Part shown: in pieces, positions 33,238-40,498 of the stretch
Numbering within the stretch: the stretch's first letter is position 1
How the letters are laid out: each line of letters begins with the position of its first letter
Source of the DNA: Rhizobium sp. 16-449-1b
Lineage (GTDB): Bacteria > Pseudomonadota > Alphaproteobacteria > Rhizobiales > Rhizobiaceae
Length of the DNA: 64,000 nt
Assembly: GCF_017741935.1 (NCBI RefSeq)
Contig: NZ_JAGHMH010000028.1
Coordinates: 806,001-870,000 of the forward strand
Reading direction: 5' to 3'
Notes under the pieces: generated by a model
Told to the model about the DNA's origin: nothing
The model's input: only the letters and a program-made list of their open reading frames with translations
The model's database searches: none
Position numbers and translations under genes: made by a program

Positions 33238-34155
33238 ATGCTCGAACTCAAAGACGTTTACTTCTTCGTTCAGGTCGTTGACCGAGGCGGCTTCACGTCG
33301 GCAGGCGAGAGCCTAAGAGTGCCCAAATCAACACTCAGTCATCGCGTGCGCGAGCTGGAGGCTGTGCTCGGCGTAAGGCTGATAAATCGGACGTCACGAC
33401 AGTTCGGAATGACGGACGTCGGCGCCGAGTTCTACCAGTACGCCTTGCAGATGCTGCAGACCGCCGACCAAGCGGAAGAGTTCGTCCGACAGCGTCTTAA
33501 CGAACCCAGCGGAACGATCCGCATAACGACGGCGGTCGAAATTGCGCAGTTCGCCCTTCGAGACCTGATCCCAACGTTTCTCAACAGATACCCGAAAGTG
33601 AAAATCGTCGAGATCGCGACCGACAGGCTTGTCGACATGGTAGCTGAAGGCTTCGATCTCGCATTGCGGGGCCACGTCGCCTCGTTGCAAAACTCGACGC
33701 TAGTCCAACGCAACATCGCTAGCGTACCATGGTACCTTTTCGCCAGCCCGGAATACCTGTGGGGAGCTGGCGAAATCACAGATCCACTTAGCTTGAGCGA
33801 ACACTCTACATTGGCAATGGATCGCCACGGCGCAGATGTGTGGAAGCTGAAAGGGCCGGGAGGCGGGGAGGCCGACGTCCCAATCGACCCCAGATTTCTC
33901 AGCAACAATATGATCGCGCTGAAGGAAGCGGCTTGCGCCAATCTGGGTGTCGCCGCATTGCCCGGATACATGTGCCGAGAGGAAATTGCATCCGGCCGTC
34001 TCCGTCAGATCCTTCCAGGCTGGATAGCGGCTGACGCACGGATGAGCGCGTTGATCCCATATCGAAATGGGCTGCTTCCTGCGGTGCGGTCGCTGGTGGA
34101 CTTTCTAGCCGCGGAGGTTCCCAAGGTGACTGCTTTCACGCCTCGGACCGAGTAG
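33238..34155 (+). CDS. LysR-family transcriptional regulator
   Basis: A 305-residue LysR regulator. The winged helix is at residues 1-60 (FFVQVVDRGGFTSAGESLRV then PKSTLSHRVRELEAVLGVRL). The substrate-binding domain follows (PSGTIRITTAVEIAQFALRD). AGGAAGG lies 9-10 bases before the ATG at 33238, whereas the in-frame GTG at 33232 is too close to it. It is transcribed in the same direction as the detoxification genes and ends that run. It is a candidate for the protein that binds the palindromes at 24.9 kb, although their even spacing is not typical of LysR sites. Confidence 0.88.
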   Translation: MLELKDVYFFVQVVDRGGFTSAGESLRVPKSTLSHRVRELEAVLGVRLINRTSRQFGMTDVGAEFYQYALQMLQTADQAEEFVRQRLNEPSGTIRITTAVEIAQFALRDLIPTFLNRYPKVKIVEIATDRLVDMVAEGFDLALRGHVASLQNSTLVQRNIASVPWYLFASPEYLWGAGEITDPLSLSEHSTLAMDRHGADVWKLKGPGGGEADVPIDPRFLSNNMIALKEAACANLGVAALPGYMCREEIASGRLRQILPGWIAADARMSALIPYRNGLLPAVRSLVDFLAAEVPKVTAFTPRTE

Positions 34156-34160
34156 CGAAG

Positions 34161-34279
34161 GCAAACCTAGGCGATCAACCCCAACATGGGTTTGCGTTGC
34201 TGCACGTCGGTGGCCGCATATAATGCCTACGACCTGGGCATGCCAGGTTATGGATTTGACCAGGCAGGCGGTACCTGCC
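34161..34279. promoter_or_regulatory. Promoter and two palindromes between the LysR genes
   Basis: GCAAACC...GGTTTGC (34161-34195) may end transcription of the first LysR gene. TTGCTG (34197-34202) and TATAAT (34219-34224) with 16 bp between them form a good sigma-70 promoter. Just downstream are ACCTGG-N5-CCAGGT (34232-34248) and GGCAGG-N5-CCTGCC (34263-34279), placed where a repressor would act. Confidence 0.45.
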
Positions 34280-34343
34280 AGCAGCGCCGGCTCGCCATGG
34301 CATTTTGCGCGGAGACTGTACGATAAAGAGCATCCTCAACGAA

Positions 34344-35210
34344 ATGGCGGGTATGGTCGCGTTCGTCAGGACAGTCGAAACGGGCTCGTTCAGTGCCGCT
34401 GCCAAGAACCTGGGACTGACGCCCTCCGCCGCCTCCAAAAGCGTCTCGCGTTTGGAGTTGCTGCTGGGAACAAAGCTTCTTCGCCGATCAACGCGCACAC
34501 TGAGCCTGACTGATGAGGGCGAAGCTTTCTACGACGTATTGACGCCTTTGCTCCGCGCCGTCGAGAAATCGGCCGACGTCGCACGGCCGCGGAGCTATGC
34601 GTCCGGCCATCTGCGCGTCGGACTGCCAGGGGACCTCGGACTTCAAATCCTGAAACCAGTGTTCAGCGAATTCATGGAGCAGCACCCGGCAATCTCCCTC
34701 GAGATCAGCACGACGGATAGGCACGTGGATGTTTTGCGAGAGAACTTCGACGTCGTTTTCCGAGTCGGAGGCGTGAAGCAGAACACTTTGATGTCGCGGA
34801 CGATAGCGCATCTGGACATGGTGCTAGTCGCGTCGCCGAAGCTCGTCGAGCGATACGGAAGCATTTTAGAGATCGACGACCTCCGCCTGTTGCCGTTCGC
34901 CAGATACGTTTTGGGCGGCGTGCCGTATTCTATCCGCTTCTTGGATGGCACCGAATTTACTCCCGAAGGTCGCCTAGATCTCGACTCTGCGGCAGCAATT
35001 CGGGAGGCTGCAATCAGCGGCATCGGCGCCGGGCATCTCATTCGCCGGCTTGTCCAGCAAGATATCGACCAGGGGAGACTTGTCGAATTGCTGCCGTCGA
35101 TGGCACTCGAAACCGTGCCTCTGCGGGCTGTCCATGTCTCTGGCAGCATGCCTCCGCTGCGGCTTCAAGTCTTGATACAGTTCGTGTCCGAAATCCTTCG
35201 CCGGAGCTAG
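34344..35210 (+). CDS. LysR-family transcriptional regulator
   Basis: A 288-residue LysR regulator, distinct from the one before it. It starts MAGMVAFVRTVETGSFSAAA, the canonical first helix of the family, and continues LTPSAASKSVSRLELLLGTK. The effector domain has RVGLPGDLGLQILKPVFSEF. An in-frame ATG nine bases later is also possible, and an extension to 34305 is not supported. No strong ribosome site is seen. The two palindromes in its promoter suggest autoregulation. It is convergent with the hypothetical gene that ends at 35297. Confidence 0.87.
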   Translation: MAGMVAFVRTVETGSFSAAAKNLGLTPSAASKSVSRLELLLGTKLLRRSTRTLSLTDEGEAFYDVLTPLLRAVEKSADVARPRSYASGHLRVGLPGDLGLQILKPVFSEFMEQHPAISLEISTTDRHVDVLRENFDVVFRVGGVKQNTLMSRTIAHLDMVLVASPKLVERYGSILEIDDLRLLPFARYVLGGVPYSIRFLDGTEFTPEGRLDLDSAAAIREAAISGIGAGHLIRRLVQQDIDQGRLVELLPSMALETVPLRAVHVSGSMPPLRLQVLIQFVSEILRRS

Positions 35211-35251
35211 AGGCGGACAATTCTGTGTCACATGCATCCAACTCGGAGGTG

Positions 35252-35284
35252 TCTGGACCACCTCCATTTGACTGGTGGTCCAGA
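35252..35284. terminator. Bidirectional terminator hairpin
   Basis: TCTGGACCACC (35252-35262) and GGTGGTCCAGA (35274-35284) form a perfect 11-bp stem around an 11-base loop. It lies between two convergent genes that end at 35210 and 35297, so it probably serves both. Confidence 0.7.
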
Positions 35285-35296
35285 TGTAATGTGAAC

Positions 35297-35929
35297 TCAG
35301 ACGTTCGCGGACATCTCGCCTGGCCAGGTGAAGTAAAGGTTCGTGTTGCCAATTCTCTCGAAGCTGGCGTTCTCGCCGGTCTTGGCATCGACAAACGATC
35401 CGTCGGCGGATTTTGCGAAGGATCCGTTGGCGTCGCGCTTCAGGTGATCCTGCAGAAACTTGTTCCAGGCCTTTGGATCTGTGGCGTCCGCACTCGTGTC
35501 ATGCGTCTTTCCGTCCGAGGGATCGTAAGCAGTGACCGTTTCACCGGTCGCGGGGTTGGTCACTTTCAATGTCCCATCCTTGAATGCTTTTGACATCTGC
35601 TGGTGATTGATGAAGCTGATTGGATCTGTCCCTGTAGTGGAAAGCTGATCCTTCAGGGAGGACATGAAGTTCTTCGATCCAAGAACGCCAACCTGCGTGG
35701 CCGGACCGCTGTTGCCGCTGTTCGACCTATTCTGGATAGCCTGGAGCAGTGTCGCGACGGTCTTGGAGTCGAGGCCCGTGGAATCCCCGGCGTCTAAACC
35801 GTGTGCACCGAGTAGTCGTGCAGCCGGGCTGCTGCTTTCAGACGCGCTCAATGCGGACTGGCTGTTCTGAAGAACCCCAAGCGCAAGCCGTGCGCTGTAG
35901 CTACGAGCCAGAGAGAGTGCGGTAATCAT
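35297..35929 (-). CDS. Hypothetical protein, Ser/Thr/Asp-rich and cysteine-free
   Basis: A 210-residue protein. The N-terminus reads MITALSLARSYSARLALGVL and is followed by a Ser-rich linker (QSALSASESSSPAARLL) and a long polar part. The second half has Gly/Asp/Asn turns (VTNPATGETVTAYDPSDGK; KRDANGSFAKSADGSFVDAK). It contains no Cys. There is no classical signal peptide; the amphipathic, Ser-rich start and the repeat-like polar tail would fit a secreted effector or surface protein. I do not recognise the family, and secretion is inference. Confidence 0.55.
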   Translation of the reverse strand: MITALSLARSYSARLALGVLQNSQSALSASESSSPAARLLGAHGLDAGDSTGLDSKTVATLLQAIQNRSNSGNSGPATQVGVLGSKNFMSSLKDQLSTTGTDPISFINHQQMSKAFKDGTLKVTNPATGETVTAYDPSDGKTHDTSADATDPKAWNKFLQDHLKRDANGSFAKSADGSFVDAKTGENASFERIGNTNLYFTWPGEMSANV

Positions 35930-36306
35930 TGCTTTTCACCTTTCGAGTAAGTGTTTCGAAAATCTGCCGGAGACGCAGTTTCGCGAACGCGTAATCAGCG
36001 CGACGTCGTCCGTTTAGATTTTTCGTAGCTAGTGAAGCGTTGAACCCCGACTGCATCCGGTTGTTCGCCGCCCGACGCTGTGCAACTCGATGGCTAGGTA
36101 CTGCATCTTGCGCCGAGCTTGCTGGTGACCGGCGGGTTTCTGCGATTACCGCACTGGAAGAAACGCGAAATATACCATATTTATCAATATACTATTCGAA
36201 CTTTATGATGCTTCATGCGAGGCATCGCTCGCCCGCTTCATTTCAACCGCAACCATATCTTGTCCGGGAGGCTGTCCCGCCAGTTCGTTCACGACCCGGT
36301 GTGTGC
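35930..36306. other. Intergenic region, no gene seen
   Basis: A 377-bp region. It contains an AT-rich stretch around 36170-36200 (TATACCATATTTATC) that could be a promoter for the hypothetical gene on the minus strand, and otherwise nothing recognisable. Confidence 0.35.
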
Positions 36307-36729
36307 CTACGCTGCAGGGCTTAACAGCATCGCCAACTCTGGCCGACGGCGCACGAGATCGGCCACGGTGTACTTATCGAACACGGCCACAAACGCAGCG
36401 GTCGCTTCGGAGAGAATGCTTGGCATACCGCACGCCCGGTTCACGATGCAGGTCGTGCACTCCAGAAGGTCGGTGAGGCCCTCGGTATGTCGCAGCAGTC
36501 GCCCGAGGTTGATACTCTCGGCAGGCTTTGAAATTCTGATCCCGCCACCTCGCCCACGCACGGACTCGATGAATCCCGCAGCAGCTAAGTCCTGCACAAC
36601 CTTCATCAGATGGTTCTGCGAAATTGAGAATGCCTCCGCAATTTCACGTATCGAGCAAAGCTCGCCCGGCCGAGCGCCGAGGAATATCAGGACGCGTATC
36701 GCATAGTCGGTGTATCTCGTCAGCCTCAT
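36307..36729 (-). CDS. nsrR: Rrf2-family regulator, NsrR type
   Basis: A 140-residue Rrf2 protein. The winged helix has MRLTRYTDYAIRVLIFLG and EIAEAFSISQNHLMKVVQDL, followed by the wing RGRGGGIRISKP. Three Cys for an iron-sulfur cluster lie in LECTTCIVNRACGM. Their spacing is CX2CX5C, shorter than in classical NsrR, which has more residues between the first two. NsrR senses nitric oxide through its cluster and represses NO detoxification genes. It is divergent from the haemoglobin genes, and the 108-bp promoter region holds two copies of an NsrR-like operator. The target assignment is therefore strong, though inferred. Confidence 0.85.
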   Translation of the reverse strand: MRLTRYTDYAIRVLIFLGARPGELCSIREIAEAFSISQNHLMKVVQDLAAAGFIESVRGRGGGIRISKPAESINLGRLLRHTEGLTDLLECTTCIVNRACGMPSILSEATAAFVAVFDKYTVADLVRRRPELAMLLSPAA

Positions 36730-36761
36730 CGCAACCCTGCGTCAAAAAGCCCAGTCAATAA

Positions 36762-36784
36762 AGATGCATTTCACTAGCATGTTT
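36762..36784. promoter_or_regulatory. NsrR-like operator, copy 1
   Basis: The site has arms AGATGCAT (36762-36769) and GCATGTTT (36777-36784). It resembles the NsrR consensus of AAGATGC-type half-sites in inverted repeat. It lies 32 bp upstream of the nsrR start codon. Confidence 0.55.
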
Positions 36785-36798
36785 CTGCTCAGAGGAAT

Positions 36799-36821
36799 AG
36801 ATGCATATCAGATACATGTTT
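36799..36821. promoter_or_regulatory. NsrR-like operator, copy 2
   Basis: The arms are AGATGCAT (36799-36806) and ACATGTTT (36814-36821). It matches copy 1 at 18 of 23 positions, with centres 37 bp apart. It ends 16 bp before the GTG of the haemoglobin gene. Confidence 0.55.
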
Positions 36822-36837
36822 ATGGAAGGATCAACCG

Positions 36838-37515
36838 GTGAAACCTCTCGACGAGCCGGAGATCGAGGATCTTCTGAAGAAGTTTTATGAACGGGTACGT
36901 GCGGACGAGCAGCTTGGCCCTGTGTTTTCGGTCGTCCAGGACTGGGACGAGCACCTGGTTCGCCTGGGGGAGTTCTGGTCTTCGGTCGCGCTGATGAGCG
37001 GCAAGTACAAGGGGAATCCTCTTGCGATGCACCTCGTCCATGCAAATCTTATTCGGCCGGAGATGTTCGACCGCTGGCTAGCTATCTGGAACGCCACTAC
37101 CGTGGAGATGTTGTCCGACGATGCCGCTCGGCTGCTGCAGGCGAAAGCAGCGCGTATAGCTGCGCGCTTTTCACTGGCGCTTTTCGATCGCGCTGTCGTC
37201 ACGGTCCCCGAAGCCACCCACGAACGGCCATTCAAGACTTCAGTGACTTTCGATGAGACCAGCCTGCCGTCGCAGCTCCAGCAGTTTCATTCGGTTCGTT
37301 CTTGGTCCGTGATCAGGGTCGATGAAGGCCAAGTCCTATACCACGGCGACCTTGTCGGTCCTGGCTCGCTTGTGGAGAGCGGCAGAAGCCAGACCGTCCC
37401 ACCCGATACGATCCACCGGCTCGAAGTGATCGCGCCGATGAAGGTTCACGTCGAGTTTTTCGACCAGGATCCCACGCTTTCAAATCAGCATCAGAAAGGA
37501 AATGATCATGCCTAA
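36838..37515 (+). CDS. Group III truncated haemoglobin fused to a DUF1971 (YeaR-like) domain
   Basis: A 225-residue two-domain protein. Residues 1-115 form a group III truncated haemoglobin: FYERVRADEQLGPVF on helices B-C, LGEFWSSVALMSGKYKG on helix E, and the probable proximal His in MHLVHANLIRPEMFDRWL. Residues 130-215 match DUF1971, the TehB/YeaR-type cupin (FKTSVTFDETSLPSQLQQFH; SVIRVDEGQVLYHGDL; VPPDTIHRLE). YeaR in E. coli is regulated by nitrate and NO. A single polypeptide with both domains suggests haem-based NO or oxygen chemistry coupled to the cupin. The start is GTG with GGAAGG upstream. It overlaps hmp by a few bases. Confidence 0.85.
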   Translation: MKPLDEPEIEDLLKKFYERVRADEQLGPVFSVVQDWDEHLVRLGEFWSSVALMSGKYKGNPLAMHLVHANLIRPEMFDRWLAIWNATTVEMLSDDAARLLQAKAARIAARFSLALFDRAVVTVPEATHERPFKTSVTFDETSLPSQLQQFHSVRSWSVIRVDEGQVLYHGDLVGPGSLVESGRSQTVPPDTIHRLEVIAPMKVHVEFFDQDPTLSNQHQKGNDHA

Positions 37516-38725
37516 GCCTCTCTCGCCCCAGACCATCGAACTGGTGAAGCTGAGCGTTCCCGCGCTCGCAGCCAACGGAACCGAAATAACTCGACGGATG
37601 TATGCGATCCTGTTCGAGGACGACCACATCCGAGAACTTTTCAACCATGCCAATCAGGGTGAGGGCGGGTCGCAGGTCAAAGCGCTTGCCGGCGCCATCC
37701 TCGCTTACGCCCAAAACATAGAGAACCTGTCGGCGCTAGGTCCGGTCGTCGAGCGTATCGCTCACAAGCATATTGGCTACCACATCCTTCCCGAGCACTA
37801 TCCATTTGTTGCGAAGGCGCTGCTGGAAGCAATTGCAGACGTCCTCGGTTCAGCCGCCACCCCCGAACTGCTCACCGCGTGGGGCGAGGCGTATTGGTTC
37901 CTGGCCGACGTCCTCAAAGAACGGGAAGTCGAAATCAGAACTCAGCTCGAGTCCCAGGAGGGCGGCTGGAACGGATGGCGGGCCTTCAGACTGGACCAGA
38001 AGATACGCGAGAGTAGCGTGGTAACTTCGTTTGTGTTTCGGCCGGTCGACGGACGCCCAGTCACGCGGCATAAGCCTGGCCAATACCTCACTATTCGCCT
38101 GACGTTGACAGATGGTCAGACTGTCAAGCGCAACTACTCGATCTCCAGCGCCCCGAACAATGAAAGCTATCGCATCTCTGTAAAGCGTGAGGCAAACGGG
38201 CAGGGCGGATCTCGGTTCCTCCACGATAAACTCGCCGTCGGCGACGTTATCGAGGCAACGCCGCCTGCCGGTGATTTCTACCTCCCGGAGGAGCCGACGA
38301 AGCCGGTGGTCCTATTGTCGGGTGGCGTCGGCCTGACGCCCATGGTCAGCATCCTCGAAACGATCTCGGCGGAGTACCCTGAACTTGAAACCCACTTTGT
38401 CCATGGTGCCCTGAACAGCGAAACCCACGCCATGGACCGACACGTGCGAGTCCTTGCAGATAAACATGGGCGCGCAACGGTGAAGACATTCTACAGCGAA
38501 CCTGGCGCCGGCGATGCAGCCGGATATTCCCATGACCATGACGGTTTCATCACCATCCCATGGCTTGAGAAAAACACACCGTTCAACGAAGCTGAATTCT
38601 ACCTGTGTGGTCCCAGGCCGTTCCTCTCCGCTTTGGTTGCCGGCTTGTTGAAGGCGGGCGTGCATCCGGACCGCGTACACTACGAGTTCTTCGGCCCCAC
38701 GGACGACCTCCTCGCGGCAGCGTGA
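37502..38725 (+). CDS. hmp: Flavohaemoglobin (nitric oxide dioxygenase)
   Basis: A 407-residue flavohaemoglobin. The globin domain has the B10 Tyr in ITRRMYAILF and the proximal His in IAHKHIGYHI. The FAD domain has HKPGQYLTIRL and RNYSISSAPN; the NAD domain has LLSGGVGLTPMVSIL and FYLCGPRPFL, ending HYEFFGP. All elements for conversion of NO to nitrate with O2 and NADH are present. The start, at ATG 37502 or 37508, overlaps the end of the haemoglobin-DUF1971 gene, so the two are translated together. The NsrR-like sites before that gene probably control both. Confidence 0.93.
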   Translation: MIMPKPLSPQTIELVKLSVPALAANGTEITRRMYAILFEDDHIRELFNHANQGEGGSQVKALAGAILAYAQNIENLSALGPVVERIAHKHIGYHILPEHYPFVAKALLEAIADVLGSAATPELLTAWGEAYWFLADVLKEREVEIRTQLESQEGGWNGWRAFRLDQKIRESSVVTSFVFRPVDGRPVTRHKPGQYLTIRLTLTDGQTVKRNYSISSAPNNESYRISVKREANGQGGSRFLHDKLAVGDVIEATPPAGDFYLPEEPTKPVVLLSGGVGLTPMVSILETISAEYPELETHFVHGALNSETHAMDRHVRVLADKHGRATVKTFYSEPGAGDAAGYSHDHDGFITIPWLEKNTPFNEAEFYLCGPRPFLSALVAGLLKAGVHPDRVHYEFFGPTDDLLAAA

Positions 38726-38840
38726 GGACCGGCGGCGCCCGCGCCACGGAATGGTGGCAGGGCCCAAGCATAGGAGCGCGTGGCAAGGCACCCCAACGCT
38801 CGTATAGCTATGCGGACGCACCGGTGTGATCGACGATGGC

Positions 38841-38881
38841 GGCGGCCCCTGGCAGACCTACTGTCTGCCGAACGGGCCGCC
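38841..38881 (+). other. Strong two-part stem-loop in the leader of the AhpD-like gene
   Basis: GGCGGCCC (38841-38848) pairs with GGGCCGCC (38874-38881). Inside, GGCAGAC (38851-38857) pairs with GTCTGCC (38863-38869) around CTACT. It lies 27 bp before the ATG at 38908 and 115 bp after the hmp stop. It may end hmp transcription or regulate the AhpD-like gene. Confidence 0.5.
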
Positions 38882-38907
38882 AACCCATTCCAACGTGGAA
38901 GATCACT

Positions 38908-39387
38908 ATGACACAGCGGCTTAACTACACGCAGCTTTCTCCGGACCTCTTCAAGGGCCTGATGGCACTCAGCAACGAAGTGAAGAATGGTGCGATCGAG
39001 CAGTCCATCTTGGACCTCGTCGACATTCGCGCGTCCCAGATCAATGGATGCACGTTCTGCCTCGACATGCACTCCAAGGAGGCCAAGATCCACGGCGAGC
39101 GCGAACTCCGGCTCTATCACATCGCCGCATGGCGTGAATCCACCCTGTTCAGCCCCCGCGAACGAGCTGCCTTGGCGTGGACCGAGGTCCTGACGAAGCT
39201 CCCGGAAACGGGCGTCTCGGACGAGCTTTATGAGCGCGTACGCGGGCAGCTTTCCGAAAAGGAAATCTCCGACCTGACCTTCCAGGTAATGGCGATCAAT
39301 ATGTGGAACCGCGCAAGCGTTGCCGCGAAGGCGGTACCGGGCTCGGCCGACAAGGCATTCGGCCTCGACAAGGCCGGCCTCGAGTAA
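38908..39387 (+). CDS. AhpD-like alkylhydroperoxidase-family protein with CxxC
   Basis: A 159-residue AhpD/CMD protein. The active site is complete: Cys48-Thr-Phe-Cys51 and His55 in GCTFCLDMHSKEAK. It should therefore act as a thiol-disulfide reductase or peroxidase partner. It is a close paralogue of 11971-12450, which has lost the second Cys and the His. The ATG at 38908 gives the same length and N-terminus (MTQRLNYTQLSPDLF) as the paralogue. A strong stem-loop precedes the gene and a 12-bp stem follows it. Confidence 0.88.
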   Translation: MTQRLNYTQLSPDLFKGLMALSNEVKNGAIEQSILDLVDIRASQINGCTFCLDMHSKEAKIHGERELRLYHIAAWRESTLFSPRERAALAWTEVLTKLPETGVSDELYERVRGQLSEKEISDLTFQVMAINMWNRASVAAKAVPGSADKAFGLDKAGLE

Positions 39388-39394
39388 TCACGCG

Positions 39395-39433
39395 GGATGC
39401 GGGCGGGCAACGAGGGGTTGGCCGCCCGCATCC
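39395..39433 (+). terminator. Terminator-like hairpin after the AhpD-like gene
   Basis: GGATGCGGGCGG (39395-39406) pairs perfectly with CCGCCCGCATCC (39422-39433) and the loop can pair further (CAAC with GTTG). It begins 7 bp after the stop codon. No T run follows directly. Confidence 0.65.
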
Positions 39434-39435
39434 AT

Positions 39436-39453
39436 CGTCCAATGTTTTGAACG
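39436..39453. promoter_or_regulatory. Operator-like palindrome, copy 3
   Basis: CGTCCAATGTTTTGAACG differs from the palindrome at 24977 by one base in the arms (TGAACG for TGGACG) and shares GTTT in the spacer. It is 99 bp upstream of the dioxygenase-like gene at 39552. Confidence 0.5.
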
Positions 39454-39551
39454 CAGAGTCGAAGAACACCTGCCTGTCGAAGTGCACCGATTGCTCCTAA
39501 CCTCCTCCCTGACCGGATCAGAAGACCGGCGTCAATAACGAGGATGGAACG

Positions 39552-40391
39552 ATGAGCGAGACCGCGATGAAGCAGCAGGAGGCCGGCGACGGCCATACCC
39601 CTTACAGCAGATACGTTCAGACGGAGGTCCTGCACACGCTTCAGGATCTTGTGAGCGACAGCCCGGCCGAGCCGGCGTTTTTGGCGAACGTCCAAATCAG
39701 CGAAATATATTGGGCGTTGATCACCCGCGAGCTTCTCACGGCGCAGGACGCGCTCCGCAGAGACGATGTCCCCGCCACCAATCGCGTGCTGCGCCGCATC
39801 GTCAGCCACATGGAAGCCTTTAACGCCAACTGGCGATCGCTTTCCTGGCTGACGCCGGCCGAGCTGATGCCGATCCTCAAAGGGCTGGCCGCGAAGCATG
39901 GCAAAGACACAGCTCTCCAAGGCTGGACCTTTCGCGAAATGGTCTTTCTCCTGGGCGTCAAGGACAGGCCATCGCTCGAACATTTCGAGCCGCAACCCCA
40001 TCGCCACAAGCAACTCAGCGAACGCCTCAATTCTCCGAGCCTATACGACGAGATCCTTGCGGCACTGTCCCGCGACGGAAAGCCAGTTCCCCCGCAGTAT
40101 CTGGCGCCGAACTACGCCGCCGCGTACTCGCCAAGCAAGGAAATCGAGGAAATTTGGGCTGGCATTTATCGGAAGGACGATCCCGCGGATCCTTGGCGCT
40201 CCCTCGCTGAACTGTTGGCCGACATTGCCGTCGAGTTCACAAACTGGAAGTACCTGCATCTCATGGCGACCCGGCGTACGTTCGGCGCTCGTCCGGCGTA
40301 TCACGGCGTCGATGCGATCCAATGGCTGCTTCCGACTATGGACGAGATTCCGTTTCCGGAAGTCTGGACCGCGCGCGGAATGGTTTCCTGA
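39552..40391 (+). CDS. Tryptophan 2,3-dioxygenase-superfamily protein
   Basis: A 279-residue, all-helical protein. PYSRYVQTEVLHTLQ and FLANVQISEIYWALITREL match the substrate end of tryptophan dioxygenases. FTNWKYLHLMATRRTFG holds the His expected to bind haem, and EIPFPEVWTARGM matches the family C-terminus. The loop that normally reads GTGGTSG is absent, and GARPAYHGVDAIQWL stands in its place, so the substrate is probably not tryptophan. Related haem dioxygenases oxidise other aromatic compounds. The palindrome upstream links the gene to the 25-kb operon. The next gene is a large GST, 107 bp downstream. Confidence 0.75.
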   Translation: MSETAMKQQEAGDGHTPYSRYVQTEVLHTLQDLVSDSPAEPAFLANVQISEIYWALITRELLTAQDALRRDDVPATNRVLRRIVSHMEAFNANWRSLSWLTPAELMPILKGLAAKHGKDTALQGWTFREMVFLLGVKDRPSLEHFEPQPHRHKQLSERLNSPSLYDEILAALSRDGKPVPPQYLAPNYAAAYSPSKEIEEIWAGIYRKDDPADPWRSLAELLADIAVEFTNWKYLHLMATRRTFGARPAYHGVDAIQWLLPTMDEIPFPEVWTARGMVS

Positions 40392-40448
40392 GCGAACGCT
40401 GAATCCTCGACCGAGTTCCTAGTCAGCTACGACTTATAGCGCTGCCGA

Positions 40449-40475
40449 GGACAGGTTCAACACATGAGCCTGTCC
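40449..40475. other. Inverted repeat before the large GST gene
   Basis: GGACAGG (40449-40455) and CCTGTCC (40469-40475) are a perfect repeat around 13 bases, 24 bp before the start codon at 40499. It may be an operator, an attenuator, or the end of the preceding transcript. Confidence 0.35.
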
Positions 40476-40498
40476 ACCCTTGAAAGCCGGAGAATGCG

